From Planctomycetota bacterium (GTDB lineage: Bacteria > Planctomycetota > Planctomycetia > Gemmatales > Gemmataceae): a stretch of 34,912 nucleotides of DNA. Made by a program: the position numbers and the translations under genes. Positions 1-9,000 of this stretch are shown here, piece by piece (position 1 is the stretch's first letter; each line of letters starts with the position of its first letter). The notes beneath the pieces were generated by a model, which saw only the letters and a program-made list of their open reading frames with translations, did no database searches and was not told where the DNA came from. Where the stretch lies: positions 1 to 34,912 of the forward strand of contig JAKBCS010000047.1 of assembly GCA_021807595.1 (NCBI GenBank), in the 5' to 3' direction.

Positions 1-50
1 TGTTTTGCCTCAGTCGAATCTGGAAGAACGCTTCGTTCGGGTTAGTATAG

Positions 51-345
51 CCTGAACGGAGGTTCCATCATGAACAAGCAGCGGAGAAATACCTCAAGGC
101 TTTGCTGCAAAAAAGCGGGGCGACGGTTCCCAAAACGCACGACCTGAAAGAACTCCTCGATCTGCTACTTCCGCAGGACCCTTCACTCAGGCCGCTTCGA
201 AGACTGTCGCAATCGCTCGGTCAAGATGCGGTGGACTATCGCTAGCCAGGAGAGCGCGCCACGACGCGAAGAATGAAAAAAAGCTCTCGCTCGCGCGGAG
301 CGTAAACGGAGGGAAGCATGTAAGCGCCTTGGCTTGCCAATCTAG
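51..345 (+). pseudogene. Broken HEPN-domain protein gene
   Basis: The frame beginning at 51 encodes a stretch (HHEQAAEKYLKALLQ, then KTHDLKELL) that matches the HEPN family core, usually the partner of a minimal nucleotidyltransferase in toxin-antitoxin pairs. The frame stops at TAG 243-245, where intact relatives would be expected to read YRYPG. The family-like C-terminus (KKALARAERKRREACKRLGLPI) continues in another frame and ends at TAG 343-345. Between the two parts lie a net frameshift near 260-270 and a second stop at 274-276. A stop at 48-50 also closes the frame upstream, with no usable start codon. At least three lesions make this a decayed gene, not a sequencing slip. No nucleotidyltransferase partner is visible downstream. 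Confidence 0.72.
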
Positions 346-452
346 TCTTGATTCGTTTCACCCTCGATCGGTGGAATTGAACTCCGAAGCCCACGTCTTA
401 TAATAATCCTATCTCCACCCTACCATCGCCCACTCGAGGGAAGCCACACATA

Positions 453-1592
453 ATGCGCGACGGCGACGCCAAAGCCAACGTCCTTCTGGTGGATGATACA
501 CCCGCGAATCTCTTGGCGTTGCGAACGATATTGGAATCGCTCGGACAAAACCTCATCGAAGCGGCATCCGGCGAACAAGCGCTGCATTCTTTGCTCAACG
601 AAGATTTCGCTGTCATTCTCCTCGACGTGAGCTTGCCGGGCATGGACGGCTACGAAGTGGCGCGGATGATTCGCGGACGCAAGCGCTCGCGGCGCACGCC
701 CATCATTTTCGTGACCGCCTACGACACGCCGTCCGAGCGCATGATCGAAGCCTATTCGCAGGGAGCGGTCGATTTTCTGGTCAAGCCGTTGGTCCCCGCC
801 GTGCTGCGTTCCAAAGTGGCCGTGTTCGTCGAGTTGTATCAGAAGACGGAGCAGGTCAAACGCCAGCAGGAGCAAATGCTGCTGCAACAGCGCGAGATGA
901 TGCGGGCGGGACACTTGGCCGTTGCGGGACAGCTTGCCGCCAGCGTGGCCCACGAAGTGCGGAATCCCTTGGCCACCATCAAAGTATTGGTCGAAGGAGC
1001 GCTCCGCGCCCGCAATCCCTCTCCGCTCTCTCCGCAAGAGCTAACCGTTATGCACGGCGAGATCGCCCGGCTGGAACGCATCGTTCAAGAGTATCTCGAC
1101 TTCGCGCGGCCTCCCGAGCCGAATCGCGATGTCGGCGACCTGCGCGACGTACTCGACCAGACGGCGGCACTCCTCCATTCCAACGCGCAGCGTCAAGGCA
1201 TTTGCTTGACCGTGGATTACCCCAGTCAGCCGGTTTGGGCCAAAGTCGATCACGATCAAATCCGTGCCGTACTCATCAATTTGCTGCTCAACGCTATGGA
1301 AGCCATGAGGCAGGGCGGAAACCTTCAAGTGAACTTGACGACGACGGGCCACGAAATCCTCATGTCGGTGACGGATAGCGGCTGCGGCATCCCACCGGAG
1401 ATTCTCAAACGACTATTCGCCCCGTTTGTCAGCAGCAAACCGAGCGGCACCGGCTTGGGTCTGTGCATCTCGAAGCGCATCGTCGAATCGCACGGCGGAC
1501 GGATCACGGCTAACAACCGTCCCGAAGGCGGCGCGGTTGTGGCTCTGACTTTGCCGCATCGCGGCAAACGAGAGGATTTCGATCGAGGATAG
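453..1592 (+). CDS. Hybrid receiver-histidine kinase
   Basis: This 379-residue soluble kinase has an N-terminal response-regulator receiver (about residues 8-125; acidic pair D14-D15, phospho-acceptor D58 in LLDVSLPG, K near 111 in VKPL). A coiled linker (about 130-150) leads to a HisKA dimerisation domain with the H-box VAHEVRNPL (H167). An HATPase_c domain follows, with N-box NLLLNAMEAM, G1 DSGCGIP and G2 GTGLGL. No transmembrane segment is present, so it should sense a cytoplasmic signal or take phosphate from another kinase through its receiver. A GAGGGA ribosome site precedes the ATG. The NtrC-type regulator 100 bp downstream is the probable partner. The stimulus cannot be deduced. Confidence 0.93.
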   Translation: MRDGDAKANVLLVDDTPANLLALRTILESLGQNLIEAASGEQALHSLLNEDFAVILLDVSLPGMDGYEVARMIRGRKRSRRTPIIFVTAYDTPSERMIEAYSQGAVDFLVKPLVPAVLRSKVAVFVELYQKTEQVKRQQEQMLLQQREMMRAGHLAVAGQLAASVAHEVRNPLATIKVLVEGALRARNPSPLSPQELTVMHGEIARLERIVQEYLDFARPPEPNRDVGDLRDVLDQTAALLHSNAQRQGICLTVDYPSQPVWAKVDHDQIRAVLINLLLNAMEAMRQGGNLQVNLTTTGHEILMSVTDSGCGIPPEILKRLFAPFVSSKPSGTGLGLCISKRIVESHGGRITANNRPEGGAVVALTLPHRGKREDFDRG

Positions 1593-1692
1593 GCAATGGA
1601 AAATCATCGGCGGCTATCCTTTCTCGTAGGGCGAGAAAGACGGTGAGAGCGATACCTATCTCGCTTCCTGTTAAAAGAGAAAAGGAATCGAC

Positions 1693-3156
1693 ATGTCGAA
1701 ATTGCTGATCGTCGATGATGAGGAGGCACTGTGCTATTCGTTCCAGCGGGTGCTGTCCGCGCAGGGTTTGGAGGTGTGTACCGCGGGGACCGCCGCCGAG
1801 GGATGGAAGCTATTCGAGTCCGAAGGCGCGGATGTTGTGGTACTCGATCTGCAATTACCGGACAGATCGGGTATGGAATTGTTCCACGACTTCCGCGCTA
1901 GAGATCCGCGTTGTCCGGTCATTTTTATGACGGCGCACGGCACCGCCGACACGGCCATTGAGGCCATGAAGCACGGCGCGTTCGATTATCAAGTCAAACC
2001 CGTCGATCTCGAACAGTTCACGCAGATCCTGGAGCGCGCCTTCGAGGCGGCGCGCTTGATGCGCGTGCCGGCGCTGCTGCCCCCGGATAACGAGGGCGAT
2101 CGCATCGTTGCTACGAGTCGCGTCATGCAAGAGATGTGCAAGACGATCGGTCGCGTCGCTCCGCAAGATGTGAACGTACTTATTTGCGGCGAGAGCGGCG
2201 TGGGCAAGGAACTGGTCGCCCGCGCCCTCTATCAACACAGCCCCCGAGCCGATAAGCCGTTCTTAGCCATCAACTGCGCTGCCATTCCAGAAACCCTGTT
2301 GGAAAGCGAATTGTTCGGTCACGAAAAGGGCGCGTTCACGGGCGCGGATCGACGGCGCATCGGTAAGTTCGAGCAATGCGACACCGGCACGCTATTTCTG
2401 GACGAGATCGGCGACATGCCCTTGGCGTTGCAAGCGAAGATGCTTCGCGTCCTACAAGATCAGCGCTTCGAGCGATTGGGCAGCCACGAGACGGTGCAAA
2501 CGAACGTGCGCGTATTGGCAGCTACCAATCAGCAGTTGAATCGCCTGGTCGAGGAAGGGCGCTTTCGTTCCGATCTCTATTATCGCCTTAGCACCGTACG
2601 CATCGACATCCCGCCACTCCGCGTGCGTCAGGGCGATTTAGAAGCGCTGGCGCACGAGTTTCTGTTCCGCTACGCGCGGGAAATGGGCATGGAGGTGCAG
2701 GGATTCGCTCCAGAGACGTTGGAACTGATGCGTGCGTATTCTTGGCCCGGCAATGTGCGAGAATTGCAGGGTGCGATTCGTCAGGCTCTGCTCGCCGGTC
2801 GGGGCCACGTTCTTTTGCCGGAGTTCTTGCCCGAACACTTACGAAGTCCCCCCTCTCCGAAAGACACTTCGAGGGAGGCCGTAACGTCCAAAACGGGACT
2901 GGAAGCGTTGGCCAGGGCGTTGATCGAAAAGGGAGGAAGCGATCTGTATAGTGAAGCCATTGCCGCTCTCGATCGCGCGATTCTGCCGATTGTATTGCAA
3001 CACCACGGCAACCATCAAACGAGGGCTTGCGAAATGCTCGGAATCAGCCGAACCACACTCAGGCAAAAGTTGCGCACGCTCGGTCTGTCGATCGGCCTCA
3101 CGGTGGTCGATAACGCGGCGGAAGAGAGCAAGTCCAACGACCTGGGGGAAGCGTAA
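1693..3156 (+). CDS. NtrC-family sigma-54-dependent response regulator
   Basis: This 487-residue protein has the three standard modules of an AtoC/NtrC/ZraR-type activator. The receiver (about 1-120) has D8-D9 and phospho-acceptor D52 in VVLDLQLPD. The AAA+ sigma-54 interaction domain (about 140-375) has Walker A GESGVGKE (K172), the sigma-54 contact loop GAFTGA starting near residue 213, and Walker B LFLDEIGD. A C-terminal Fis-type helix-turn-helix (NHQTRACEMLGISRTTLRQKLRTLGL) lies near residues 435-465. It probably acts with the kinase gene just upstream and drives sigma-54 promoters. I found no convincing -24/-12 site in the window, so its targets are unknown. An AAAAGAGAAAAGGA stretch supplies the ribosome site. 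Confidence 0.95.
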   Translation: MSKLLIVDDEEALCYSFQRVLSAQGLEVCTAGTAAEGWKLFESEGADVVVLDLQLPDRSGMELFHDFRARDPRCPVIFMTAHGTADTAIEAMKHGAFDYQVKPVDLEQFTQILERAFEAARLMRVPALLPPDNEGDRIVATSRVMQEMCKTIGRVAPQDVNVLICGESGVGKELVARALYQHSPRADKPFLAINCAAIPETLLESELFGHEKGAFTGADRRRIGKFEQCDTGTLFLDEIGDMPLALQAKMLRVLQDQRFERLGSHETVQTNVRVLAATNQQLNRLVEEGRFRSDLYYRLSTVRIDIPPLRVRQGDLEALAHEFLFRYAREMGMEVQGFAPETLELMRAYSWPGNVRELQGAIRQALLAGRGHVLLPEFLPEHLRSPPSPKDTSREAVTSKTGLEALARALIEKGGSDLYSEAIAALDRAILPIVLQHHGNHQTRACEMLGISRTTLRQKLRTLGLSIGLTVVDNAAEESKSNDLGEA

Positions 3157-3192
3157 ACGAGGAGGCGTTCGGCTTCGAGCTTGCCTTATAAA

Positions 3193-3224
3193 CTCCCCCT
3201 CTCCGACCTTCTCCGGGGAGAGAG
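3193..3224. repeat. C-rich / G-rich imperfect palindrome after the regulator gene
   Basis: In the 241-bp gap after the regulator gene, CTCTCC (3199-3204) faces GGAGAG (3217-3222) across a short spacer. It could be a weak terminator, although no T-run follows, or a degenerate member of the CCCTGTAC/GTACAGGG repeat family seen at 14865 and 21144. The GTAC core is missing. The rest of this gap shows nothing I can name. Confidence 0.25.
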
Positions 3225-3397
3225 ACCCTGGGCCGGATCGACTTTACTGTTCACAATGCAGGACTTCCGTCGTTGCAAGAAAGAAAGTGGCGCTGTCCAG
3301 ATAGTTGACCCTCCGGATCGGCAGACGTTCAGGGACTCGACGGAAGTGAGGAGTGGAGCGGCGCATTGGTGTGATGATTGTGGGAGAAATCGAGACG

Positions 3398-4180
3398 ATG
3401 GCGCGACCTAAAACGAATCCCTCTCTCGGCCCTTATCTGATTCAAGCGGAATTGCTGCGCGAACGCATCGCCGATGCCGGCACATACCCCTATTCCTTGC
3501 CGGCGATTCGCCATCTCCTGACGTTGTCGTTTCATCCCAAGGTTACGTTTTTCGTCGGTGAAAACGGCTCTGGAAAATCGACATTGCTGGAAGGGATCGC
3601 CGTTGAATGCGGACTGAATCCGGAGGGAGGCAGTCACAATTTCAACTTCGCTACCCGTGCTTCGCATTCGCGCTTGTCCGAAGCATTGCGCTTGGCCAAA
3701 ACCACGCGACTCGCCCGAGACAGTTACTTTCTCCGTGCCGAGAGTTTCTACAATGTGGCCACGGAGATCGAGCGATTGGGCGTGAGTCTCACTGCGTATG
3801 GAGGAACGTCGCTGCACGAACAATCGCACGGTGAATCGTTTTTCGCTTTGTTACAGCATCGTTTCCGCGGCAGCGGCCTATATTTGATGGACGAACCGGA
3901 AGCCGCATTGTCTCCACGGAGACAATTGCAATTCCTCTCAATTCTGCACGACTATTGCAAGCGAGGTTCGCAGTTCATTTTGGCCACCCATTCGCCGATA
4001 CTCATGGCGTATCCCGACGCCTGGATTTATCTCTTCGACGACGAGGGCATTCGCCGCGTGGAGTATACTGAAACCGAGCATTACCTGGTGACACGCGGAT
4101 TTTTGAGCAATCCCAAGCGGACCTTAGACGTACTGCTCGCGGAGGAAGCGTCCGATCGACGAGACCAGCCCGACCAATAA
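3398..4180 (+). CDS. AAA-family (ABC/SMC-like) predicted ATPase
   Basis: This soluble ATPase of the COG3910/AAA_21-like class has Walker A GENGSGKST, an ABC-like signature near HGESFFALL, Walker B LYLMDEPEAALSP and an H-loop-like ATHSP. This is the SMC/RecF-like nucleotide-binding head without a coiled-coil arm, so it is a stand-alone head of about 260 residues. The ATG at 3398 is chosen because GGGAG lies about 10 nt upstream. The same frame runs back to an ATG at 3374 and a GTG at 3353, and the GTG also has a possible GGAAG site. Relatives occur alone or with nucleases in defence and repair contexts, but no partner nuclease is adjacent here. Its role is unknown. Confidence 0.85.
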   Translation: MARPKTNPSLGPYLIQAELLRERIADAGTYPYSLPAIRHLLTLSFHPKVTFFVGENGSGKSTLLEGIAVECGLNPEGGSHNFNFATRASHSRLSEALRLAKTTRLARDSYFLRAESFYNVATEIERLGVSLTAYGGTSLHEQSHGESFFALLQHRFRGSGLYLMDEPEAALSPRRQLQFLSILHDYCKRGSQFILATHSPILMAYPDAWIYLFDDEGIRRVEYTETEHYLVTRGFLSNPKRTLDVLLAEEASDRRDQPDQ

Positions 4181-4218
4181 AAGTGCGGCTGGCTGCCATA
4201 CAATAAAGGGATGCTTCG

Positions 4219-4320
4219 ATGATTACCCCGCTGAACTACCTGCCTCGACTGCCGCGACGGCGGGATTTTCGCATCGGTATTCTCGGCGCGGGCTTTATCG
4301 TCCGCAATTGTCATCTGGTC
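4219..4320 (+). pseudogene. Truncated Gfo/Idh/MocA oxidoreductase (N-terminal fragment)
   Basis: An AAAGGGA ribosome site and an ATG open a frame that reads PLNYLPRLPRRRDFRIGI and then the Rossmann start LGAGFIVRNCHLV. This is the N-terminus of planctomycete Gfo/Idh/MocA NAD-dependent oxidoreductases, including the GxGxxG-like nucleotide loop. After about 34 codons the similarity stops. The frame then drifts through unrelated sequence into the antisense of the SppA gene and ends at 4464. The normal protein would be roughly 350-450 residues, so nearly all of it is gone. The fragment marks a deletion or recombination junction near 4320. Any peptide made would not be functional. Confidence 0.65.
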
Positions 4321-4372
4321 TCCCGAATCCAAAGCGTCCGTTCATCCAGGCTCCCAAACATGATTGCGAGTG

Positions 4373-5437
4373 TCACCTTCCGCCCAGTTTTTCCAACGTC
4401 GGGTCCGCTTGCCACAAATAGAGATAGGTTGGCAGACGGCTTCGGTCCAACCCCGGCACGCTGATCGGCAGCATCGTGTTTTGCAAGGGTACGTTGGGTG
4501 TAATGGCGTAGGGTGAATGCGCCTTGTCGTTCTTCCGATGATAGAGGACGACGCGAGCGCCTTCGAGATGGGCTAACTCGCGCGCGGCCGCGACGGCGTC
4601 GTCGAGGTAGCCGATGCGATCGATCAGGCGATGTTGAAGCGCTTGCTTAGCCGTGTAAACCCGGCCATCGAACAGATCTCGATTCTCGCGGTCGATGCTG
4701 GGGCGGGCTTGGACGACCACTTCGCGGAAGCGTTGGTGAAATTCGTCGGCCATCGCTTGTAAAAGCGCTTTGCGTTCGGGAGACGGTTCGACGGTCATTT
4801 CGTTGCCCAGATCAATGTGCTTGCCCGACTTAATGGGCATCGCTTGTAAACTGAAATAGCCGAGCGCGCCGCTGAGATTGTAGCGATTGAGGATCACTCC
4901 GATGCCCCCGGTAATGGTGGTGGGATGAGCGATAAGGACATCCGAGGCCGTTGCAAGATAGTAGGCCCCGCCCGCGCTCACATCCATCAAGCAGGCGACG
5001 ACGGGTCGATGCGTGTTGGCGCGAAATGCCTGCAAATCGCGCCACATGATGTCGGTGGCCGTCACGCCGCCGCCGGGACTGTTGATGCGAACCACCACGG
5101 CGGCCACGTGCGGATCGGCGGCGATGGCGTCGAGCTTTTCGCGGAAGAGGCCGACCGGATTCTCTCCGAGAGAATAAAGACCCGTCATATCCATGTTTAA
5201 CAACAGGCCGTCCACATCCACGACGGCGATTTTCGCGCCGTTGGCTGGGCAGTCGCCTCCGAGTGGCATTTCGACCACCGGGCCGCCGTCTCCGACCGGC
5301 GCGGTTTCCATGACGACCTTGCTGTGCGTCTCCATGGGCGCTTCGGTGCGAATAACCGAATCGGTGGCGACTCGAAAGACGTGATGGCATCCCGTCGACG
5401 TCAAAGCGAGGACCAGATAGCACAACCCCGATCGCAT
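4373..5437 (-). CDS. sppA: SppA-like S49 signal peptide peptidase, probable lipoprotein
   Basis: This S49-family serine protease degrades signal-peptide remnants or membrane-associated peptides. The start at 5437 is preferred over one 34 codons upstream. AGAGGAAAGG lies just before it, and the protein then begins with a signal sequence ending in LTSTGC, a lipobox-like site (C17; the -3 residue is atypical). Catalytic residues are visible: nucleophile S154 in DVSAGGAYY and general base K206 in IKSGKHID. Their spacing of 52 residues matches the Ser147/Lys199 spacing of Bacillus SppA. The oxyanion-region motif NSPGGG is near 119-124. At 354 residues it is the single-domain form. It is transcribed away from the polyketide operon, convergent with the oxidoreductase fragment. 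Confidence 0.9.
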   Translation of the reverse strand: MRSGLCYLVLALTSTGCHHVFRVATDSVIRTEAPMETHSKVVMETAPVGDGGPVVEMPLGGDCPANGAKIAVVDVDGLLLNMDMTGLYSLGENPVGLFREKLDAIAADPHVAAVVVRINSPGGGVTATDIMWRDLQAFRANTHRPVVACLMDVSAGGAYYLATASDVLIAHPTTITGGIGVILNRYNLSGALGYFSLQAMPIKSGKHIDLGNEMTVEPSPERKALLQAMADEFHQRFREVVVQARPSIDRENRDLFDGRVYTAKQALQHRLIDRIGYLDDAVAAARELAHLEGARVVLYHRKNDKAHSPYAITPNVPLQNTMLPISVPGLDRSRLPTYLYLWQADPTLEKLGGR

Positions 5438-6094
5438 GGCCCTTTCCTCTCGCTCGGTTTGCGAAGCCCGCGCATTTCCGTTTATCGTCCTTATCGACAT
5501 CGTCATTATCTTCCGTCTCTCCGCAATAATCTTTGCCAATGTTCCCTATCAATTGCAATCGCGCGCGACGAGGAGCGTAGAATGGAGATAGTGGAACAAA
5601 GGAGGAAGAGCATGGTTGCGCGGTTCATCGACGCGAGGCAGGCCGCTCGAGTTCAGACGTCTTCCGCGCTCCATCAAACCACTCCGCATGTCTTGCACTT
5701 TCCGAACGTCCGTTCCGATGTCGCGCGGCATCGATTGCGCATATTTTTCCGCTTAGGCGCTCCGTGTCGGCGCGGAATCGGAATAATTCACAATAGGAAG
5801 TTCTTATCTATATTGACAATAATCTGTCACCGGGTAGTTTGGAACGACCGCTGTTACGGATCGCCCTACTTGCCCGTCTTATCCTTCTTGTCGCAGCGGT
5901 GAGAACGGGACAAGAAGTCTTGTTGCCGGGACACATCACGGATGAGTTTGGGCATCCGATCCGCGTCGCGTTGAAGCGATCGCGTTCTATGAGAGTGGGT
6001 AAGTCGATCGCGCCGTAGAGACGCGGGCGAACAATCTCGTCGCGGCTCGATCGCGTCGGAACGAGCCGCGACCCCAAGACAAGGCAGTGTCACC
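5438..6094. promoter_or_regulatory. Divergent 657-bp leader upstream of the polyketide operon, with inverted repeats
   Basis: No convincing gene lies here; the open frames have no ribosome site and no recognisable motif. The region must hold the promoters of the minus-strand sppA gene and the plus-strand polyketide operon. A perfect 9-bp inverted repeat, CTTCTTGTC (5884-5892) and GACAAGAAG (5909-5917), overlaps a second one, ACAAGA (5910-5915) and TCTTGT (5918-5923). The two could form alternative hairpins or an operator. A TTGACA hexamer stands near 5813-5818, but its downstream hexamer is poor. The operator idea is inference only. Confidence 0.35.
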
Positions 6095-9000
6095 ATGAAC
6101 CGACTTCAAGACGATCTTTCCACGGGCAATCTTCGCATTGCCGACCATGTCCGCGAGTGCCGAGAACGGCCTTCCGATGTCGCCATCGTCGGCATGGCTT
6201 GCTTTTTGCCCGCTGCCAACGATGTGCGGACGTATTGGGAAAACGTACTCAATCGCGTCGACGCCGTAACGGAAGTGCCGCTCGATCGCTGGGATTGGCG
6301 GCTCTACTACGACGCCGATCCGAAAAAGCGCGATAAGATCTGCTCGAAATGGGGCGGATTTCTCGCCGACATGCCGTTCGATCCCCTGCAATTCGGCATG
6401 CCTCCCAATAGCCTATCGTCCATCGAACCGGTGCAGCTATTCGCGCTCGAAGCCGTGCGCCGCGCGCTCGCCGACGCCGGCTATGCGGAACGACCCTTCG
6501 ACCGCGAGCGCACCGCCGTCGTTCTCGGAGCGGGAGGCGGTGCGGCTCAACTGGCCATCGCCTACAGCTTTCGCTCGTATCTGCCGATGTTGGCCACCGT
6601 TCCCGGATTGAAGGACAAGGTGGAGGAGATTCTGCGCGAGGCCGACAAGTTTTTGCCCGAATGGACCGAGGATTCGTTCCCCGGCATACTCATCAACGTC
6701 ATCGCCGGTCGCGTCGCCAATCGCTTCAACTTCGGCGGCCCCAACTATTCCATCGATGCCGCATGTGGATCGTCGTTGGCCGCGCTGCACGCCGGTGTCC
6801 GCGAGTTGGAGATGGGCACGAGCGATACGGTGGTGGTGCTGGGCGCGGACACGGTGCAGAATCCCTACACCTATATGGCCTTCAGTAAGACGCACGCCTT
6901 TTCGCCGCGCGGTCGATGCAGCACTTTCGATGAAGCCGCCGACGGCATCGTCATCAGCGAAGGCGTGGCCGCGGTCATCCTCAAGCGGCTCGACGACGCC
7001 CAGCGCGACGGCGACCGCATCTACGCCGTGATCAAGGGAATCGGCGCGTCGAGCGACGGAAGAGACAAGGGGTTGACCGCCCCGCGCCCCGAAGGGCAAC
7101 TCCGAGCGTTGCGCCGCGCCTACTCCAAAGCGAATATCTCGCCGGCACGCGTCGAGTTCGTCGAGGCGCACGGCACGGGGACGGCGGTCGGCGATCGGAC
7201 GGAGGTGGCCTCGCTCACCCAGGTGTTGCGCGAGGCCGAGGCGCTGCCGCGATCCTGCGTTATCGGCTCCGTAAAGTCGATGATCGGCCATACGAAATGT
7301 GCCGCCGGTCTCGCGGGATTGGTCAACGCCGCTCTGGCGTTGCATCACAAAGTCTTACCACCGCTGTTAGTGGAAAAGCCGAATAGCAAGGCGAAATTCG
7401 AGGAAGGTCCGCTGTATCTCAACAAGGAAGCGAGACCTTGGATTCACGGCGGCTCCGAGCCGCGCGTCGCCGGGGTGAGCGCGTTCGGCTTCGGCGGTAC
7501 GAATTTTCACGCCGTTCTCGAAGAGTACATCGGCGAGAATCGAGCGGAACCCCAAGCGGCCCTGGATCGATGGCCCATCGAATTGTTCGTCTGGCGTGGC
7601 GCATCCGCCGCAGCGCTTTACTCGGCCATTCAACCGATTCAAATCGCTCTCGCTCGCGGCGCGGCTCCACGGCTTGCCGATTTGGCCTTCTCGATTTGGC
7701 ACTCCAGCTTTGACGCCAACCAGTCCTCGACGCTCGCTATCGCGGCGACCTCACTGAACGATCTGAGACAAAAGCTCGACGCGGCGTTGACGATGCTGCA
7801 ATCGGGATCGAAACACAGTCACGATCCGCGCGGCATTTATTTTTCGGATCGTCCGACGCGCCGAGAAGACGAGAGGATAGCTTTCCTCTTCCCCGGTCAG
7901 GGATCGCAATATCCCAATATGCTCGCGCAGTTGGCCCTGGTGTTTCCCGAAGTCCGCGCCGAATTCGACGAGGCCGAGACGATCCTGGCGGGGAAATTGG
8001 ACAAGCCGTTGGCGAAGTTCATCTTTCCCCCCTCCGCTTTTACTCCCGAAGAGGAGCAACGGGCCAAGGAGAGTCTGACGCGCACCGAAGTCGCTCAACC
8101 GGCGATTGGCGCGGCCAGTCTGGGCATGTTGCGCTTGTTGACTCGGTTGGGCGTGCGAGCCGATCTCTTCGCCGGACATAGCTACGGCGATTACGTCGCG
8201 CTCCACGCGGCGGGAGCCCTCTCTTCCGGCGATCTCATTCGTCTCTCTCACGAGCGTGGTCGAGCGATCTGCGATGCGACCGAACGGATGCGGGGCGCGA
8301 TGGCGGCGATTGAAACCGATTATGAGACCGCCGCCAACGTCCTCGACGAACTCGACGGTGTGATGGCCGCCAATCGCAACAGTCCGAAGCAGACCGTCCT
8401 CTCCGGCACGGAGCAAGGCATCGCCTCCGCGCTCGAATGCTTCGAGAAGCACGGCATACGCGGGCAGCGCATTCCTGTGGCTTGCGCCTTCCACTCGCCG
8501 CTCGTCGCCGCAGCCGCGGAGCCGTTCGGGCGATTTTTGCGACAGATCGACTTTAAGATTCCGCAATATCCCGTGTATGCGAACACCACGGGGACGCTCT
8601 ATCCCCATAATCCGGCCGAGTTGATCGAGATACTCTCTCGCCATCTCGCGTCGCCCGTTTGCTTCAGCGACGAAATCGAGGCGATGTATGCGGCGGGAGC
8701 GCGCATTTTCGTCGAAGTAGGACCGCAAAACGTCCTAACGGGTTTGGTCGATCAAATCCTAAGCGATCGGCCGCATCTCGCCGTGGCCTCGGACGTAAAG
8801 GGTCGGCCCGGACTGGTGCAATTTCAGCACCTTCTCGGCCGGCTTCTCGTCGAAGGCGTCTCGGTGCAACTCGAACGTCTTTACGAGGGGCGGGGATTGC
8901 GTCGTCTCGATCTCGACCATCTGGAGCGCGACAGCGCTCCGTCTCCGCTCTCGCCCAGCACCTGGCTTGTCAACAGCGTTCGCGTTCGCCCCATCAACGG

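Noticed and set aside
3157-3397. Possible promoter or small gene before the AAA ATPase
   Set aside because: No paired -35/-10 hexamers or motif-bearing short frame could be supported.
5324-5902. Plus-strand open frame of 192 codons running out of sppA into the leader
   Set aside because: Half of it is antisense to sppA and the rest has no family similarity or ribosome site; I treat the region as a leader.
5866-6096. Minus-strand frame ending in a lysine-rich tail (CDKKDKTGK)
   Set aside because: The tail resembles planctomycete protein C-termini, but the rest of the frame is low-quality and overlaps the inverted repeats and the PKS start.
6437-7348. Minus-strand open frame of 303 codons inside the ketosynthase
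   Set aside because: It lies opposite a domain with an intact catalytic triad and has no recognisable content.
7751-8728. Minus-strand open frame of 325 codons inside the acyltransferase
   Set aside because: It is the antisense of the AT domain, with no motif or ribosome site.
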